Source: Pseudorhodoplanes sp. (GTDB taxonomy: Bacteria; Pseudomonadota; Alphaproteobacteria; Rhizobiales; Xanthobacteraceae). From it: DNA of 64,000 nucleotides. Under the pieces are notes generated by a model, which was given only the letters and a program-made list of their open reading frames with translations, had not been told where the DNA came from and did no database searches. The stretch lies in assembly GCA_022843165.1 (NCBI GenBank), contig JALHOD010000001.1, positions 42,178 through 106,177 of the forward strand, written 5' to 3'. The position numbers and the translations under genes are program-made. Below are positions 1 to 8,252 of the stretch, in pieces (positions within the stretch are counted from its first letter, which is position 1; each line of letters begins with the position of its first letter).

Positions 1-482
1 CCGCGAAAGGCGCGAGCCTTCCCGTGATCGGCATTGCGCTCACTTTGGTCTTCGCAGGCGGCGCGGCCGGCAAGCTTGTGTGCGCGTTCATCGGCGCCCG
101 CATCGGCGCCGTCGCCACCGTCTGCCTGACCGAGGCGCTGACCGTCGCGCTCATCCTCGCCATCCTGCCGCTGCCGCTGGAGGCCGCGATCATCCTTCTT
201 CCGCTGATCGGAATCGCGCTCAACGGCACCTCGTCGGTACTCTACGGCTCGGTGCCAGATCTGGTGGCGCCGGCGAAGCGCACGCGCGCCTTCGGCATTT
301 TCTACACCGGCACCATCGGCGCCGGTGCCCTCGCGCCGGTGCTGTACGGATTTGCCGGCGACGCGTTCGGCCTGACCGGCGCGGTGATCCTGATCGCCGT
401 GATCGTGCTCGTCACCATTCCGCTCGCCCTGATGCTGCGCGGCGCGCTGCCGGTTCAGCGCCAGTCGCCGAGCGCGGCCTGA
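1..482 (+). CDS. MFS transporter, C-terminal fragment (cut by window start)
   Basis: The frame is open from the first base to a stop at 480-482, so this is the 3' part of a gene whose start lies outside the window. The visible ~160 residues hold four to five hydrophobic helices separated by short basic loops (for example GARIG and PAKRTRAFG), the layout of the C-terminal half of a major facilitator superfamily permease. The substrate cannot be told. Its last 28 bp overlap the end of the convergent rsmE gene. Confidence 0.75.
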   Translation, partial: AKGASLPVIGIALTLVFAGGAAGKLVCAFIGARIGAVATVCLTEALTVALILAILPLPLEAAIILLPLIGIALNGTSSVLYGSVPDLVAPAKRTRAFGIFYTGTIGAGALAPVLYGFAGDAFGLTGAVILIAVIVLVTIPLALMLRGALPVQRQSPSAA

Positions 483-1207
483 ACGATCGCCAGCGCCGCC
501 ACCGCCGCGGTGTCGGCGCGCAGGATGCGCGGACCGAGCGCCAACCGCAGCACGTTCCCCCGGCGCAGCAGCAGGGCGCGCTCCTCCTCGACAAACCCGC
601 CTTCCGGCCCGACCAGCACGGCGAGCGGCGGCGTGCCGGTCTCTGTCCGCAACGCCGACAACGCCACAAGCGGATCGCGCGTCTCGGCGTCCTCGTCGCA
701 GAAGATCAGCATGCGCTCCGCGCTCATCGCTTGCAGCAGACGCTCGAGCGGCAGCGGCGCCACGATTTCGGGAATCGCGAGAATGCCGCATTGCTCGGCG
801 GCCTCGATGGCATTGGCGCGCATGCGCTCCAGATTCACCCGCGACATCTGGGTGTGGCGCGTCGTCACCGGCTGCAGCCGGGAGACCCCGAGTTCCACCG
901 CCTTCTGCACCATGTAGTCGAGCCGGGCATGTTTCAGCGGGGCGAACAGGTAATGCAGATCGCAGGGCCGGTCCTGCGGGCGCGACGGGGCGATGATTCG
1001 CAGCGCGGCCGCCTTCTTGCCGGGCCGCTCCAGTTCCGCCTGCCATTCCCCGTCCCGGCCGTTGAACGCCAGCACCCCGTCTCCCGCCGCCAAGCGCAGG
1101 ACATTGCAGAGGTAATTGGTCTGGGGCGGGTCCAGCGGAACGCTGGCACCGGCGGCCAGCGGCACATCGACAAACAGCCGGGGGGTGCGAAAATCATAGC
1201 GAGCCAT
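455..1207 (-). CDS. rsmE: 16S rRNA (uracil(1498)-N(3))-methyltransferase RsmE
   Basis: A 250-residue protein of the SPOUT-class RsmE family, which methylates N3 of U1498 in helix 44 of 16S rRNA using S-adenosylmethionine. The N-terminal part carries a PUA-like RNA-binding fold (residues ~1-75), and the C-terminal knot has the family signature LVGPEGGFVEEE followed by LRLGPRILRADTA-like sequence (here LALGPRILRADTA). Length is normal for the family. The start is the ATG whose product begins MARYDFRTPRLF, typical of RsmE. The gene is convergent with the upstream MFS gene and divergent from the secreted protein that follows. Confidence 0.95.
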   Translation of the reverse strand: MARYDFRTPRLFVDVPLAAGASVPLDPPQTNYLCNVLRLAAGDGVLAFNGRDGEWQAELERPGKKAAALRIIAPSRPQDRPCDLHYLFAPLKHARLDYMVQKAVELGVSRLQPVTTRHTQMSRVNLERMRANAIEAAEQCGILAIPEIVAPLPLERLLQAMSAERMLIFCDEDAETRDPLVALSALRTETGTPPLAVLVGPEGGFVEEERALLLRRGNVLRLALGPRILRADTAAVAALAIVQAALGDWR

Positions 1208-1404
1208 GGTGGATCGTCGCGCCCTTTAACGATATCCGCATCCGGCCGGCGGCCGGCTGGCCAATTCCGGTAATCTCGCAATTCCGGTATAAGGCAGAGG
1301 TAATGCCGTCTGCCGCCTTATCGCCGGATTTGACGGGTTCTTATCGGCGGCCGGGCCGATTGTCGAACGGCCGGATTTCGCGACAGGTTGAGGGAGAGGA
1401 CGGA

Positions 1405-2049
1405 ATGAGACGGGCGCGCGCCCTTTCGCTCGCGATGGTGCTGATGACGCCGGCCGGTCTGGCCGCGGCACAATCGCCATGGCCGAGTTCCCCGACCGAG
1501 CCCTCCGCCCCCGCCTCGGCGGCCCCCTGGCCGTCGTCCCCCACGACCCCGCAGGCTGCGCCGGGCGCCGCCTGGCCGTCGTCTCCGGTGGCGCCGCAAA
1601 CCGGCATGCCGCAGGCCGGCCCCACCCCGTGGAGCGGCGGTGCCGCACCGCGCCGCGATTGCGGAGCCGAATTCACGCCCTTGCGCGCGGACGCGGAAAA
1701 ACGCGCCGGCATGATCAAGGCCGCCGCCGCCAAGAAGTCGCAGCCGGAGCTGTGCAACGCGTTCAAGAATTTCGCCGCCGCCGAAGCCAAGATGCTCAAA
1801 TTCGTCGTCGACAACGGCGCCAATTGCGGCATTCCGCCCGACGCGGCCAAGACCATGAAGGCCAATCACGGCAAGACCATCGGCATTCGCGACAGGGTCT
1901 GCAGCGCGAATGCGGCAGCCGCCGCGCCGCGCGCGCCGAGCCTGAGCGATGCGCTCGGCACGTCCTCCCGCCTGCCCGATACGTCCAATCCGCAGGCCAA
2001 GGGCGGCGGCACCTTCAACACGCTGACAGGCAACGCGATCGCGCGATGA
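1405..2049 (+). CDS. secreted protein of unknown function with WPSSP repeats
   Basis: A 214-residue protein. The ATG at 1405 is chosen because a purine-rich GGGAGAGGACGGA lies just upstream and the product then begins with a clean signal peptide (MRRARALSLAMVLMTPAGLAAAQ). After the signal comes a Pro/Ser/Ala-rich linker with the motif WPSSP repeated three to four times, then a C-terminal domain (residues ~80-170) with three cysteines (RDCGAEF, ELCNAF, NCGIPP, RVCSAN region). I do not recognise a named family; similar short secreted proteins are common in Hyphomicrobiales. Its stop overlaps the ATG of ubiA (ATGA), so the two are probably cotranslated. Confidence 0.8.
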   Translation: MRRARALSLAMVLMTPAGLAAAQSPWPSSPTEPSAPASAAPWPSSPTTPQAAPGAAWPSSPVAPQTGMPQAGPTPWSGGAAPRRDCGAEFTPLRADAEKRAGMIKAAAAKKSQPELCNAFKNFAAAEAKMLKFVVDNGANCGIPPDAAKTMKANHGKTIGIRDRVCSANAAAAAPRAPSLSDALGTSSRLPDTSNPQAKGGGTFNTLTGNAIAR

Positions 2050-2981
2050 GCGAGGTCACTGGACGCGTCGCGGATGCGACCGGAAACTGGGTCGACAGCC
2101 TCGCGCCGCTCTGGACGCGGCCCTATCTGCGGCTGGCGCGTCTCGACCGGCCGATCGGATCCTGGCTGCTGCTGATGCCGTGCTGGTGGTCGGCGGGGCT
2201 CGCCGCCATCCACGCCGGTCATCCCTTTCCCGATCCCTGGCATGTGCTGCTGTTCTTCGTCGGCGCGTTCGCGATGCGCGGCGCCGGCTGCACCTGGAAC
2301 GATCTGGTGGATCGCAATCTCGACGCGCGCGTGGAGCGCACGCGCTCGCGTCCGATTCCCTCCGGCCAGGTGACGCCGCTGCAGGCTTTCGCGTTTCTGG
2401 TGCTGCAGGCGCTGATCGGTCTTGCCGTCCTGCTGCAATTCAACTGGTTCACCGTCGCCTGCGGCATCGCCTCGCTGGCCAGCGTCGCGGTCTATCCCTT
2501 TCTCAAGCGCGTGACCTACTGGCCGCAGATCGGGCTGGGCCTCGCCTTTTCCTGGGGCGCGCTGATGGGCTGGCCCGCCGTCTTTGGCCGGCTGGATGCG
2601 CCGGCTTTCATTCTCTATGCCGGGTCGATCGCCTGGGTGATTGCCTACGACACCATCTACGCCCATCAGGACCGCGAGGACGATGCGCTGATCGGAATCA
2701 AGTCGACCGCGATTCTGTTTGCCGAGAACACCAGGCCCATGCTGGCGGCCTTCTTCGCGGCCGCCGTGGTGCTGATCGGGCTGGCGGGCTGGATGGCGGG
2801 CGCCGGACTTGTCTTCGCGCTCGGGCTTGCCGTTTTCGCAGCACATCTCGCCTGGCAGGTGCAGCGTCTGGATATTTCGGATCCGGCCCTGTGCCTGCGG
2901 CTGTTCAAGTCGAACCGAGATGCCGGGCTGATATTATTCGCCGCGATGATCGCGGACGCGGCCGTCAGATTTTACGCCTAG
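2046..2981 (+). CDS. ubiA: 4-hydroxybenzoate octaprenyltransferase UbiA
   Basis: A 311-residue integral membrane prenyltransferase that attaches a polyprenyl chain to 4-hydroxybenzoate in ubiquinone synthesis. The first Mg-pyrophosphate motif NDLVDRNLD is at residues ~85-93 and the second is DTIYAHQDREDD near residue 205; eight to nine hydrophobic helices lie around them. The ATG overlaps the stop of the preceding secreted-protein gene. The next gene (DUF6101) is convergent and ends one base away. Confidence 0.95.
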   Translation: MSEVTGRVADATGNWVDSLAPLWTRPYLRLARLDRPIGSWLLLMPCWWSAGLAAIHAGHPFPDPWHVLLFFVGAFAMRGAGCTWNDLVDRNLDARVERTRSRPIPSGQVTPLQAFAFLVLQALIGLAVLLQFNWFTVACGIASLASVAVYPFLKRVTYWPQIGLGLAFSWGALMGWPAVFGRLDAPAFILYAGSIAWVIAYDTIYAHQDREDDALIGIKSTAILFAENTRPMLAAFFAAAVVLIGLAGWMAGAGLVFALGLAVFAAHLAWQVQRLDISDPALCLRLFKSNRDAGLILFAAMIADAAVRFYA

Positions 2982-2982
2982 A

Positions 2983-3558
2983 TCAGTTGCGCGCGATGAT
3001 CTCGTGCTCGCCGCGATGGATGCCGGCGGCGGCGAGGCTGCGCCCCGGCTTGCGCCGCATCAGGATCGACGGGCGGCGCTGCCTGATCGCGGCGCGGCGG
3101 CGGCGGCGCGGTGCGGTCTGGCCGACGGCGAGCGCGCCAAGACGGACGATGGGTTTGCAGGGACGGCGGCGCGGCGCGGTCAGCAGCGGCAGGCGCAGCA
3201 CCCGGCTCCAGGCTTTGCAGATGACAACGATGTCCTCGTCGTCCGCCGCGACATGGAGCGGCAGCGACAGAGCCGGGTCGCGATGTTCGAGAACGATGGC
3301 GATGGCCTGCGGACTACCGTCGCCGAACGACACCAGACCCAGCGTCAGGCCGCGGAACTCGCAGACCGGCACGCCCACGGCCATCGGGATGCCCCGGACC
3401 GTGCGCCGTAAGACAACGCGTTCGCGATCAAGTTCCACCTGCCGCATCTGGCCGTCCGCACCGGCGTCATATGCCGGAAACCGGACAGGCAAGGCGAAGG
3501 GGTCGGGCCGCAACACGTTGCGGCCCGACCCGGCAGGTGTGGTCCCGCCGGTCTCCAT
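2983..3558 (-). CDS. DUF6101-family protein
   Basis: A 191-residue basic protein. The middle part (residues ~40-110) looks like a compact beta-rich domain related to PilZ-like or DUF folds; the C-terminal third is rich in arginine (PRRRRRAAIRQRRP) and ends in GIHRGEHEIIARN. I recall this arrangement from Hyphomicrobiales proteins annotated DUF6101; function unknown. It has no signal peptide. The gene is convergent with ubiA. The family name is from memory and should be treated as tentative. Confidence 0.7.
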   Translation of the reverse strand: METGGTTPAGSGRNVLRPDPFALPVRFPAYDAGADGQMRQVELDRERVVLRRTVRGIPMAVGVPVCEFRGLTLGLVSFGDGSPQAIAIVLEHRDPALSLPLHVAADDEDIVVICKAWSRVLRLPLLTAPRRRPCKPIVRLGALAVGQTAPRRRRRAAIRQRRPSILMRRKPGRSLAAAGIHRGEHEIIARN

Positions 3559-3685
3559 GTGACGCCTCGAATAAGACTCCCCGCGGACTTTTCCGTCCGT
3601 TATGCCGCCGAGGATGCCAGAGAGGCGTCGGAAACCGCTTAAAAATGCTGGTTAATCGGATATTCCCGGCTCCTCTTCCGTCCAC

Positions 3686-3730
3686 ATGATTGACGTGACG
3701 TTGCGAAGAATGATTGACGGGATATTGCCG
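3686..3730. repeat. short imperfect tandem direct repeat upstream of pmbA
   Basis: Two ~21-bp copies beginning ATGATTGACG, separated by three bases (3686-3706 and 3710-3730), lie in the 246-bp gap between the divergently transcribed DUF6101 and pmbA genes. Whether they are regulator half-sites or chance duplication cannot be decided. Confidence 0.45.
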
Positions 3731-3804
3731 CGCATGCGCAATGTCGTCTTGCGCCGCATCTCCGCCCCGCGCCGTTCCACGTCCTGCCTGTTTCGAGTCA
3801 TTCC

Positions 3805-5157
3805 ATGTCCGACCTTCTCGACCAGTCCGCGCTCATCGCCATCGCCGAACGGCTTGTGCAAGCTGCCAAGGCGGCCGGCGCCGACGCGGCCGATGCCGTG
3901 GCGGTGCGTTCGGTGTCGCAATCCATCGAGGTGCGCGACGGTGCGCTGGAAGAATCCGAACGCGCGGAAAGCGACGACGTGGGCCTGCGCGTTTTCATCG
4001 GCAAGCGGCAGGCGATGATCTCGACCAACGACATCGCCAGCACCCAGCCGCAGGTGCTCGCCGAGCGCGCGGTCGCGATGGCGCGCGTCGCACCGGAAGA
4101 CGACTATGCCGGGCTGGCCGACGACGACAAACTGGCGCGCACGTTTCCGGACCTCGATCTGATCGATCTGCACGTGCCGGGTGTCGCGGCGCTTGAGCAG
4201 AGCGCGCGCGAGGCGGAAGAGGCCGCGCTCGCGGTGCCAGGCGTTTCAAAGTCCGGCGGCGCGTCCGCCTCGTTCGGAATCGGCGGGATGGTTCTGATCA
4301 CCAGCCGCGGCTTCAAGGGCACCTATCTCGCCTCGCGCCGCGGCCTGTCGGTGATGGCGATCGCCGGCGAAGGCACCGGCATGGAGCGCGATTACGAATT
4401 CAGTTCCGCGTTGCATGCCAGTGATCTCGAATCCGCCGCCGCCATCGGCCGGCGCGCCGGCGAACGCACCGTCAAGCGCATCAATCCGCGCAAGGTCGCG
4501 ACCCAGTCCGCGCCGGTCTTCTTCGATCCGCGCGTCGCCAACACCCTGGTCGGGCATCTGGCCAGCGCCGCCAACGGCGCGTCGGTCGCTCGCAAGACCA
4601 GCTTCCTGAAGGACAAGCGCGGCGAAAAACTGTTCGCTGACGGCATTCGCATTGTCGACGATCCGCTGCGCAAGCGCGGCCTGCGCTCGCATCCCTTCGA
4701 CGGCGAAGGCGTCGCCGTGCGGCCGCTGGTGATCGTGGAGAACGGTGTGCTGCAATCCTGGCTGCTCGACAGCGCCACCGCGCGCGAGCTCGGGCTTGTC
4801 ACCACGGGACATGCCTCGCGCGGCGTGTCGTCGCCGCCCTCGCCGAGCCCAACCAATCTGCATCTCGCGCCCGGCACGCTCACGCCCGAAGCCCTGATCG
4901 CCGAAACCGGAACCGGATTTTACATCACCGACCTGATCGGCATGGGCACCAATCTCGTCACCGGCGATTACAGCCGTGGCGCCTCCGGTTTCTGGATCGA
5001 GAATGGCCAGCTCGCTTATCCCGTCAGCGAAGTGACGATCGCGGGACATCTGTTCGACATGTTCCGCACCCTCACGCCGGCCAACGATCTCGCATTTCGC
5101 TACGGCACCAACGCCCCCACTCTGAGGGTGGAAGGAATGACGATTGCGGGCCACTGA
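3805..5157 (+). CDS. pmbA: TldD/PmbA family metallopeptidase, TldE/PmbA subunit
   Basis: A 450-residue protein of the TldD/TldE zinc-peptidase family. TldE (PmbA) is the non-catalytic partner that forms a heterodimer with TldD and helps trim leader peptides or degrade unfolded peptides. Visible family features are the N-terminal SQSIEVRDGALEESERAE strand region, the central GKRQAMISTNDI segment, and the conserved C-terminal stretch with TGFYITDLIGMGTN, DYSRGASGFWIENG and YPVSEVTIAGHL. The HExxxH motif of TldD is absent, as expected for TldE. tldD is not in the window. It leads a co-directional run ending in lpxK. Confidence 0.92.
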   Translation: MSDLLDQSALIAIAERLVQAAKAAGADAADAVAVRSVSQSIEVRDGALEESERAESDDVGLRVFIGKRQAMISTNDIASTQPQVLAERAVAMARVAPEDDYAGLADDDKLARTFPDLDLIDLHVPGVAALEQSAREAEEAALAVPGVSKSGGASASFGIGGMVLITSRGFKGTYLASRRGLSVMAIAGEGTGMERDYEFSSALHASDLESAAAIGRRAGERTVKRINPRKVATQSAPVFFDPRVANTLVGHLASAANGASVARKTSFLKDKRGEKLFADGIRIVDDPLRKRGLRSHPFDGEGVAVRPLVIVENGVLQSWLLDSATARELGLVTTGHASRGVSSPPSPSPTNLHLAPGTLTPEALIAETGTGFYITDLIGMGTNLVTGDYSRGASGFWIENGQLAYPVSEVTIAGHLFDMFRTLTPANDLAFRYGTNAPTLRVEGMTIAGH

Positions 5158-5158
5158 C

Positions 5159-5947
5159 ATGCCGCACGATCACAGGCGCGCGGCCGAACTGTTGCGGTCG
5201 GCCTTGCGCGAAGCCGGGGAGCTGGCGCTGAAAACCTTTCGCGGCAACATTCGCAGCTGGACCAAGGGCCACGACTCGCCGGTCAGCGAAGCCGATATCG
5301 CGGTCGACGGTTTGCTCCGCCAGCGGCTCGCGCATCCCGGTTATGGCTGGCTGTCGGAGGAAACCCATGACGACCGCGCCCGGCTCAACGAAAGTAGCAC
5401 CTGGATCGTCGATCCGATCGACGGAACCCGCGCCTATCTTGCCGGCAAATCCGATTGGTCGATCTGCGCGGCGCTGATCGAGGACGGCCGGCCGGTCGTG
5501 GGCGGCGTCTATGCGCCGGTGGACGACGAGATGTTTCTGGCCACGGCGGGGCAAGGCGCCACGCGCAACGGACAGCCAATTCGAGCCACCCACGGAGACG
5601 AACTCGCCGGAGCGCATGTCGCGGGCCCTGAGCGCTATCTCAAGCGTCTGTCGTCCGGCAGCACCATGACGGCTGTTCCCAAGATTCACTCCCTGGCCTT
5701 GCGTCTGACGCGGGTCGCGGAGGGCCGGATCGATGCGGCCATGGCCTCTTTCAACGCTCATGACTGGGACCTTGCGGCGGCCGATCTTTTGGTGCACGAA
5801 GCCGACGGCGCGTTGACCGATCTGGCGGGCGACCGGCTGGTCTATAATTTGCATAATCCCGTGCATGGCGCGGTTGTCGCGGCGGGGCGCGCGCGGCACG
5901 CTGCGATGCTTGAGTTGATTCGACACAACCGCAAGGATTTCGGCTGA
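5159..5947 (+). CDS. inositol monophosphatase family protein (CysQ/SuhB-like)
   Basis: A 262-residue Mg-dependent, Li-sensitive sugar/nucleotide phosphatase. Metal-binding motifs are present in order: SEADIAVD, LSEETHDD, the hallmark WIVDPIDGTRAYLAG, and AHDWDLAAADLLVHEADG near the C terminus. The ATG at 5159 is one base after the pmbA stop and is preferred to an upstream TTG. The family includes 3'(2'),5'-bisphosphate nucleotidase (CysQ) and inositol-1-phosphatase (SuhB); sequence alone does not settle which. In Hyphomicrobiales this gene regularly sits just before DUF4170, DUF374 and waaA. Confidence 0.9.
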   Translation: MPHDHRRAAELLRSALREAGELALKTFRGNIRSWTKGHDSPVSEADIAVDGLLRQRLAHPGYGWLSEETHDDRARLNESSTWIVDPIDGTRAYLAGKSDWSICAALIEDGRPVVGGVYAPVDDEMFLATAGQGATRNGQPIRATHGDELAGAHVAGPERYLKRLSSGSTMTAVPKIHSLALRLTRVAEGRIDAAMASFNAHDWDLAAADLLVHEADGALTDLAGDRLVYNLHNPVHGAVVAAGRARHAAMLELIRHNRKDFG

Positions 5948-5954
5948 GGAACGG

Positions 5955-6224
5955 ATGATGTCCGATCAAGGTCCGACCAAACAGCTTCTTCATCTTGTCT
6001 TCGGCGGCGAACTCGCGCGCATCGACGACGTCGAATTCAAGGATCTGAACAAGCTCGAGATTGTCGGAGTTTTCCCGAACTACGCGACCGCCTATAGCGC
6101 CTGGAAAGCCAAAGCGCAGCAAACCGTGGACAACGCCCAAATGCGCTATTTCATCGTCCACCTGCATCGCCTGCTGGACCCCGACGCAACAGTCCAAAGC
6201 GCGCCCGGAAAAGGCGCCCGCTAG
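5955..6224 (+). CDS. DUF4170 domain protein
   Basis: An 89-residue soluble protein (KQLLHLVFGGEL ... FPNYATAYSAWKAKAQQTVDNAQMRYFIVHLHRLL) matching the small DUF4170 family. Function is unknown. It lies 7 bp after the phosphatase gene and 17 bp before the DUF374 acyltransferase gene, so it is part of the lipid A-linked operon. The C-terminal ~15 residues are low in complexity and probably disordered. Confidence 0.88.
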   Translation: MMSDQGPTKQLLHLVFGGELARIDDVEFKDLNKLEIVGVFPNYATAYSAWKAKAQQTVDNAQMRYFIVHLHRLLDPDATVQSAPGKGAR

Positions 6225-6241
6225 GGCACGCGGACAGCCGG

Positions 6242-6955
6242 ATGTTGTCGTCACGAAAGCTCGCGCGCGCGCCTTGGGTGCAGAAGACGGTCGGCATCCT
6301 GGCCGCCGAATATCTGCGCCTGGTGCATCTCACAAGTTCGCTGGTGACCGAGCCGCGCGACATCTATGAGCGCGTCACACCCGATCTGCCGGTCATTCTC
6401 GCCATGTGGCACGGTCAGCATTTCATGGCGCCCTTCATCAAAAAGGACGGTTATCGCGCCAAGACGCTGATTTCACGCCACCGGGACGGGGAAATGAACG
6501 CGATCGCCGCCGAGTGGCTGGGTGTTGAGACCATCCGCGGTTCGGGCGATCATGGCCGCGAGTTTCATCGCAAGGGCGGCGTCGGAGCTTACCGGCAAAT
6601 GCTGCAGGCTCTGGACGAAGGGTATAATGTGGCGTTGACGGCAGATGTTCCGAAAATTTCGCGCGTTGCGGGTGCCGGCATCATCCGGCTGGCGCGCGAT
6701 TCCGGCCGGCCGATCTATCCGGTGGCGATCGCATCCAGCCGCCGCATCGAATTCAACAACTGGGACCGGTCCGTCATGAACCTGCCGTTCAGCCGCATGG
6801 CCGGCGTGGTCGGCGAGCCGGTGCGGGTGCCCGCTGAGGCGACTGACGAGGGTCTGGAAACCGCCCGCAAGCTGCTGGAGGAGCGGCTCAACGCCGCCAC
6901 CGCGCGCGCTTACGCCATCGCAGACCGCACCGCGGAAGGGCAAAGCCGTGGCTGA
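6242..6955 (+). CDS. DUF374 lysophospholipid acyltransferase family protein
   Basis: A 237-residue protein of the DUF374 group, related to LpxL/PlsC acyltransferases. Seen are an N-terminal hydrophobic stretch, the catalytic-type motif MWHGQH (residues ~57-62, equivalent to HX4D/E-type histidine box), SRHRDGE, RGSGDHG, and the region corresponding to DGPRGP, which here reads TADVPKISR. It very likely adds or transfers a fatty acid to a lipid A precursor or a lysolipid at the inner membrane. It overlaps the start of waaA by 8 bp, which supports a role with Kdo/lipid A assembly. Confidence 0.87.
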   Translation: MLSSRKLARAPWVQKTVGILAAEYLRLVHLTSSLVTEPRDIYERVTPDLPVILAMWHGQHFMAPFIKKDGYRAKTLISRHRDGEMNAIAAEWLGVETIRGSGDHGREFHRKGGVGAYRQMLQALDEGYNVALTADVPKISRVAGAGIIRLARDSGRPIYPVAIASSRRIEFNNWDRSVMNLPFSRMAGVVGEPVRVPAEATDEGLETARKLLEERLNAATARAYAIADRTAEGQSRG

Positions 6956-8252
6956 ACGCCTGCCGTTCACGCTACGCGCCTATCGCCGGCTGATGTCGGC
7001 CGCGACGCCGCTCGCGCCATTGCTGCTGTCGCGGCGTCTCAAGCGCGGCAAGGAAGATCCCGAACGCGTGGCCGAGCGGCGCGGCGAGGCGACGCAGCCG
7101 CGGCCGCCGGGCGCGCTGGTCTGGGTGCATGGCGCCAGTGTCGGCGAATTGCTGGCGGTGCTGCCGCTGATCGAGCAATTGCGCGCGCAGGATCTGCAGG
7201 TGCTGGTCACGTCCGGCACCGTGACCTCGGCGAACCTGGCGAGCGAACGATTGCCGCCGGATGTGATCCATCAGTTCATTCCGTTCGACGCACCGCGCTT
7301 CGTGTTCCAGTTTCTCGATCACTGGCGGCCCAGCCTCGGCCTGTTTGTCGAATCGGATCTGTGGCCCAACCTGATCGTCGCCAGCCACAAGGGGCGCATC
7401 CCGCTCGCGCTGGTGAACGGGCGCATGTCGGAGCAATCCTTCAAGGGCTGGCGCTCGGTGTCAAAAACCGCCGCCGCCTTGCTCGGGAAATTCGACCTCT
7501 GCCTCGCGCAATCCGCGATGGACGGCGACCGCTTCCGGCAGCTCGGCGCGCATGGCGTGCACGTCACCGGCAACCTCAAGCTCGACGTGCCCGCGCCGCC
7601 GGCCGACGAACCAAAATTACTGGCATTGAAAGTCGCGATCGGCTCCCGCCCGGTGATCGCGGCGGCGTCCACCCATCCCGGCGAAGAGATCCTCATCATC
7701 GACGCGCATCGCCGCCTGCGCCAGAGATTCCCCGGCCTGCTCACCATCATCGTGCCGCGGCATCCCGACCGCGGACGCGGCATCCTCGACTTCGCCGTCG
7801 CCTCCGGCATGCGCGCGATGCTGCGGTCGCACCACGTGCTGCCCGACCCGCAGACCGATATCTACGTCGCCGACACCATGGGCGAGCTTGGCCTGATCTA
7901 CCGGATCGCGCCCATCGTCTATATGGGCGGCTCGCTGGTGGAACATGGCGGGCAGAACCCGATCGAGGCGGTCAAGCTCGGCGCGGCGGTCGCGCACGGG
8001 CCGCATGTCTGGAATTTCACCGAAATCTACGCCGCGCTGGACGCCGCGCGCGGCGCCGCCGAGATCGAGAATGTCGATCAGCTCACCGACCGTTTCAGCT
8101 ATTGGCTGGCGGACGCGACGGCGCGCAAGGCGGTGGCGGAGGCCGGACAGAAAACGGTCGACCGGCTGGGCGGCGCGCTGAAACGCACGCTGGCCGAACT
8201 GGAACCTTATCTGATGCAATTGCGGCTGGAACACAGGGCCAGCGATGCGTGA
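6948..8252 (+). CDS. waaA: 3-deoxy-D-manno-octulosonic acid transferase WaaA (KdtA)
   Basis: A 434-residue GT30 enzyme that adds Kdo from CMP-Kdo to lipid IVA at the inner membrane. The N-terminal domain carries WVHGASVGELLA with the catalytic glutamate, followed by VTSGTVTSA and the region FVESDLWPN. The C-terminal nucleotide-binding domain shows RHPDRGRGI, YVADTMGELGLIYRIAPIV and GGSLVEHGGQNPIEA. The GTG at 6948 overlaps the preceding acyltransferase, and the 3' end overlaps lpxK by 8 bp, so the three are translationally coupled. Confidence 0.95.
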   Translation: MAERLPFTLRAYRRLMSAATPLAPLLLSRRLKRGKEDPERVAERRGEATQPRPPGALVWVHGASVGELLAVLPLIEQLRAQDLQVLVTSGTVTSANLASERLPPDVIHQFIPFDAPRFVFQFLDHWRPSLGLFVESDLWPNLIVASHKGRIPLALVNGRMSEQSFKGWRSVSKTAAALLGKFDLCLAQSAMDGDRFRQLGAHGVHVTGNLKLDVPAPPADEPKLLALKVAIGSRPVIAAASTHPGEEILIIDAHRRLRQRFPGLLTIIVPRHPDRGRGILDFAVASGMRAMLRSHHVLPDPQTDIYVADTMGELGLIYRIAPIVYMGGSLVEHGGQNPIEAVKLGAAVAHGPHVWNFTEIYAALDAARGAAEIENVDQLTDRFSYWLADATARKAVAEAGQKTVDRLGGALKRTLAELEPYLMQLRLEHRASDA